6,199 nucleotides of DNA. Source: Eubacteriales Family XIII. Incertae Sedis bacterium (GTDB lineage: Bacteria > Bacillota_A > Clostridia > Peptostreptococcales > Anaerovoracaceae). Positions 5,253 through 6,199 of this stretch are shown in pieces. The translations under genes were made by a program, and so were the position numbers. The DNA lies in assembly GCA_031278145.1 (NCBI GenBank), contig JAITLA010000074.1, positions 1 through 6,199 of the forward strand, read 5' to 3'. The first letter of the stretch is position 1. Each line of letters starts with the position of its first letter. Under the pieces are notes generated by a model that was not told where the DNA came from, made no database searches, and saw only the letters and a program-made list of their open reading frames with translations.

Positions 5253-6199
5253 TCAGCGGCCCTCTCGCTTTAGTATCGCCTTGAACAAATTTCCGCCCGT
5301 ATCGTTGATAAGATCGATATGCGGGTATTTCGCCAAGGCCCGAATGATGCCCGATCCATACCCGCGATACGGGATGATATGGTTTGCGAACGAAGCCAAA
5401 ACGGGGTTGCGCGCGATGGAGTTTCCCGCTTTGATGTTTTCGACGCTCAGATTGTTCGGCAGGCATCCGGGGCTGAGGATCTCCACCCTGTCCCGAAAAA
5501 CGAACACGCGTACAGGGGCGGAGATAAAATAATCGCGGTGGATCAGCGCATTGGCAACAAGCTCCTCAATCGATTCGGCCGGAATTTCCGGCACTCCGAG
5601 GCTGTTTACGCCCTGATCGCCTTGTACATGCCGAAGATTGGACACAATGAAACCGACGGTCTGCCGGAAAACATCCGCCAATCTTCCCACAATGTCGCGG
5701 CTGTCGTCATAGGCCGTTGTGCTGAGATCGGTCGCGTCAAAGGCCCCGGCCCTGACGATGAACGCAGGCAGCTTGTATTGGGGCGCCTTGGCAAAAATCA
5801 GGACGGCGCAAACATTCAAATAATCGCCTTTCAGCAGGTTCATGTTCCGCAGCAGATCCGGCAGGGGGATATCTTGCTTTTCCGGAGATTCACCGAATCT
5901 TTTTCGGAAGAAATCCCAAAAGCGGTCGGTATCCAAATCGGCAACGGTGGCGCCAGGCACGGGATTTTCGTCCGCGTGGATGAGGCCGGACGACTGAAAC
6001 AGTCGCTGTATCTCCTCGCGGGAGGTCGCCTTGCGCCTGTCTGCGCCGCATTTCACCCAAAACACGCCGTTTTTGTCCTGATAGGGCTTGTTAAGACCGG
6101 GGGCGGTGTCAACGACCATAACGATTCCCCGGTCGGTCAACACATTCTCCGTCACGGGGTTGATTGCGGGCTGCACACCTTGGCTTGCGGCGTTGGAAA
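5253..6199 (-). CDS. AlbA_2 / HATPase_c_4 (RecG-like) ATP-binding, putative DNA-binding protein, 5' end outside window
   Basis: The frame runs from the right edge to a TGA at 5253-5255, with 314 residues visible; GTG at 6174-6176 is internal, because sequence upstream (SNAASQG) continues the domain. First comes the end of a Schlafen AlbA_2-type domain: PAINPVTENVL, then APGLNKPYQDKNGVFWVKCG and KATSREEIQRLFQSSG, the usual 'sNKPYy..g..y+R.G..t+.As.eEi.rlfq' block. A middle region carries a helix-turn-like LLRNMNLLKGDYLNVCAVLIFAK. The end is a GHKL-type HATPase_c_4 domain: EELVANALIHRDY (N-box, ~5529-5567), FVFRDRVEILSPGCLP, and the glycine-rich YRGYGSGI lid. Such proteins are often labelled transcriptional regulator or RecG-like helicase; the exact role is not established and some lie in defence or mobile regions. 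No helicase motif is visible. Base composition is clearly lower in GC than the psu genes, hinting at transfer. It is convergent to psuK. Confidence 0.88.
   Translation of the reverse strand, partial: SNAASQGVQPAINPVTENVLTDRGIVMVVDTAPGLNKPYQDKNGVFWVKCGADRRKATSREEIQRLFQSSGLIHADENPVPGATVADLDTDRFWDFFRKRFGESPEKQDIPLPDLLRNMNLLKGDYLNVCAVLIFAKAPQYKLPAFIVRAGAFDATDLSTTAYDDSRDIVGRLADVFRQTVGFIVSNLRHVQGDQGVNSLGVPEIPAESIEELVANALIHRDYFISAPVRVFVFRDRVEILSPGCLPNNLSVENIKAGNSIARNPVLASFANHIIPYRGYGSGIIRALAKYPHIDLINDTGGNLFKAILKREGR

Noticed and set aside
6174..6176. GTG as the start of the minus-strand AlbA_2/HATPase gene
   Set aside because: The frame continues to the window edge, the residues upstream fit the same domain, and the family's N-terminal half of AlbA_2 would be missing.

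Overview
This window comes from a GC-rich, anaerobic, Gram-positive-type bacterium, most likely a high-GC clostridial Firmicute of gut origin. The taxonomic call is inference. It rests on a C-terminal S-layer-homology (SLH) cell-wall anchor, a class I desulfoferrodoxin (an oxygen-defence enzyme of anaerobes), a membrane-anchored M23 peptidase with a clostridial-style N-terminal region, purine-rich Shine-Dalgarno sequences and rho-independent terminators.

Layout. Positions 1-1254 (+) hold the C-terminal part of a large surface protein: the end of an Ig-like domain, a Pro/Gly/Thr linker, a Gly-rich beta region and three SLH repeats. Positions 1255-1458 are a 204-base non-coding stretch with an AT-rich promoter candidate followed by a leader of about 120 nt that can form two strong hairpins. 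Positions 1459-1836 (+) encode desulfoferrodoxin (superoxide reductase), closed by a clear terminator at 1856-1884. Positions 1952-3253 (+) encode an M23 peptidase with all five active-site residues. It is followed without a recognisable terminator by psuG (3314-4231, pseudouridine-5'-phosphate glycosidase) and psuK (4256-5206, pseudouridine kinase), with a terminator at 5207-5242. From the right edge, on the minus strand and convergent to psuK, comes the C-terminal part of an AlbA_2/HATPase_c_4 protein (5253-6199), which is visibly less GC-rich than its neighbours.

How the genes work together. PsuK phosphorylates pseudouridine and PsuG splits the product into uracil and ribose 5-phosphate, so the pair is a complete two-step salvage route. 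No pseudouridine transporter is in view. The surface protein and M23 peptidase both act on the cell envelope but are separated by the dfx unit and its terminator. Desulfoferrodoxin appears to be a monocistronic stress gene.

Most of the window is ordinary for such a genome. The items most worth a second look are the structured leader of the desulfoferrodoxin gene, which has two mutually exclusive folds, and the compositionally distinct AlbA_2/HATPase gene at the right edge. I see no CRISPR array, tRNA, rRNA, insertion sequence or toxin-antitoxin pair.
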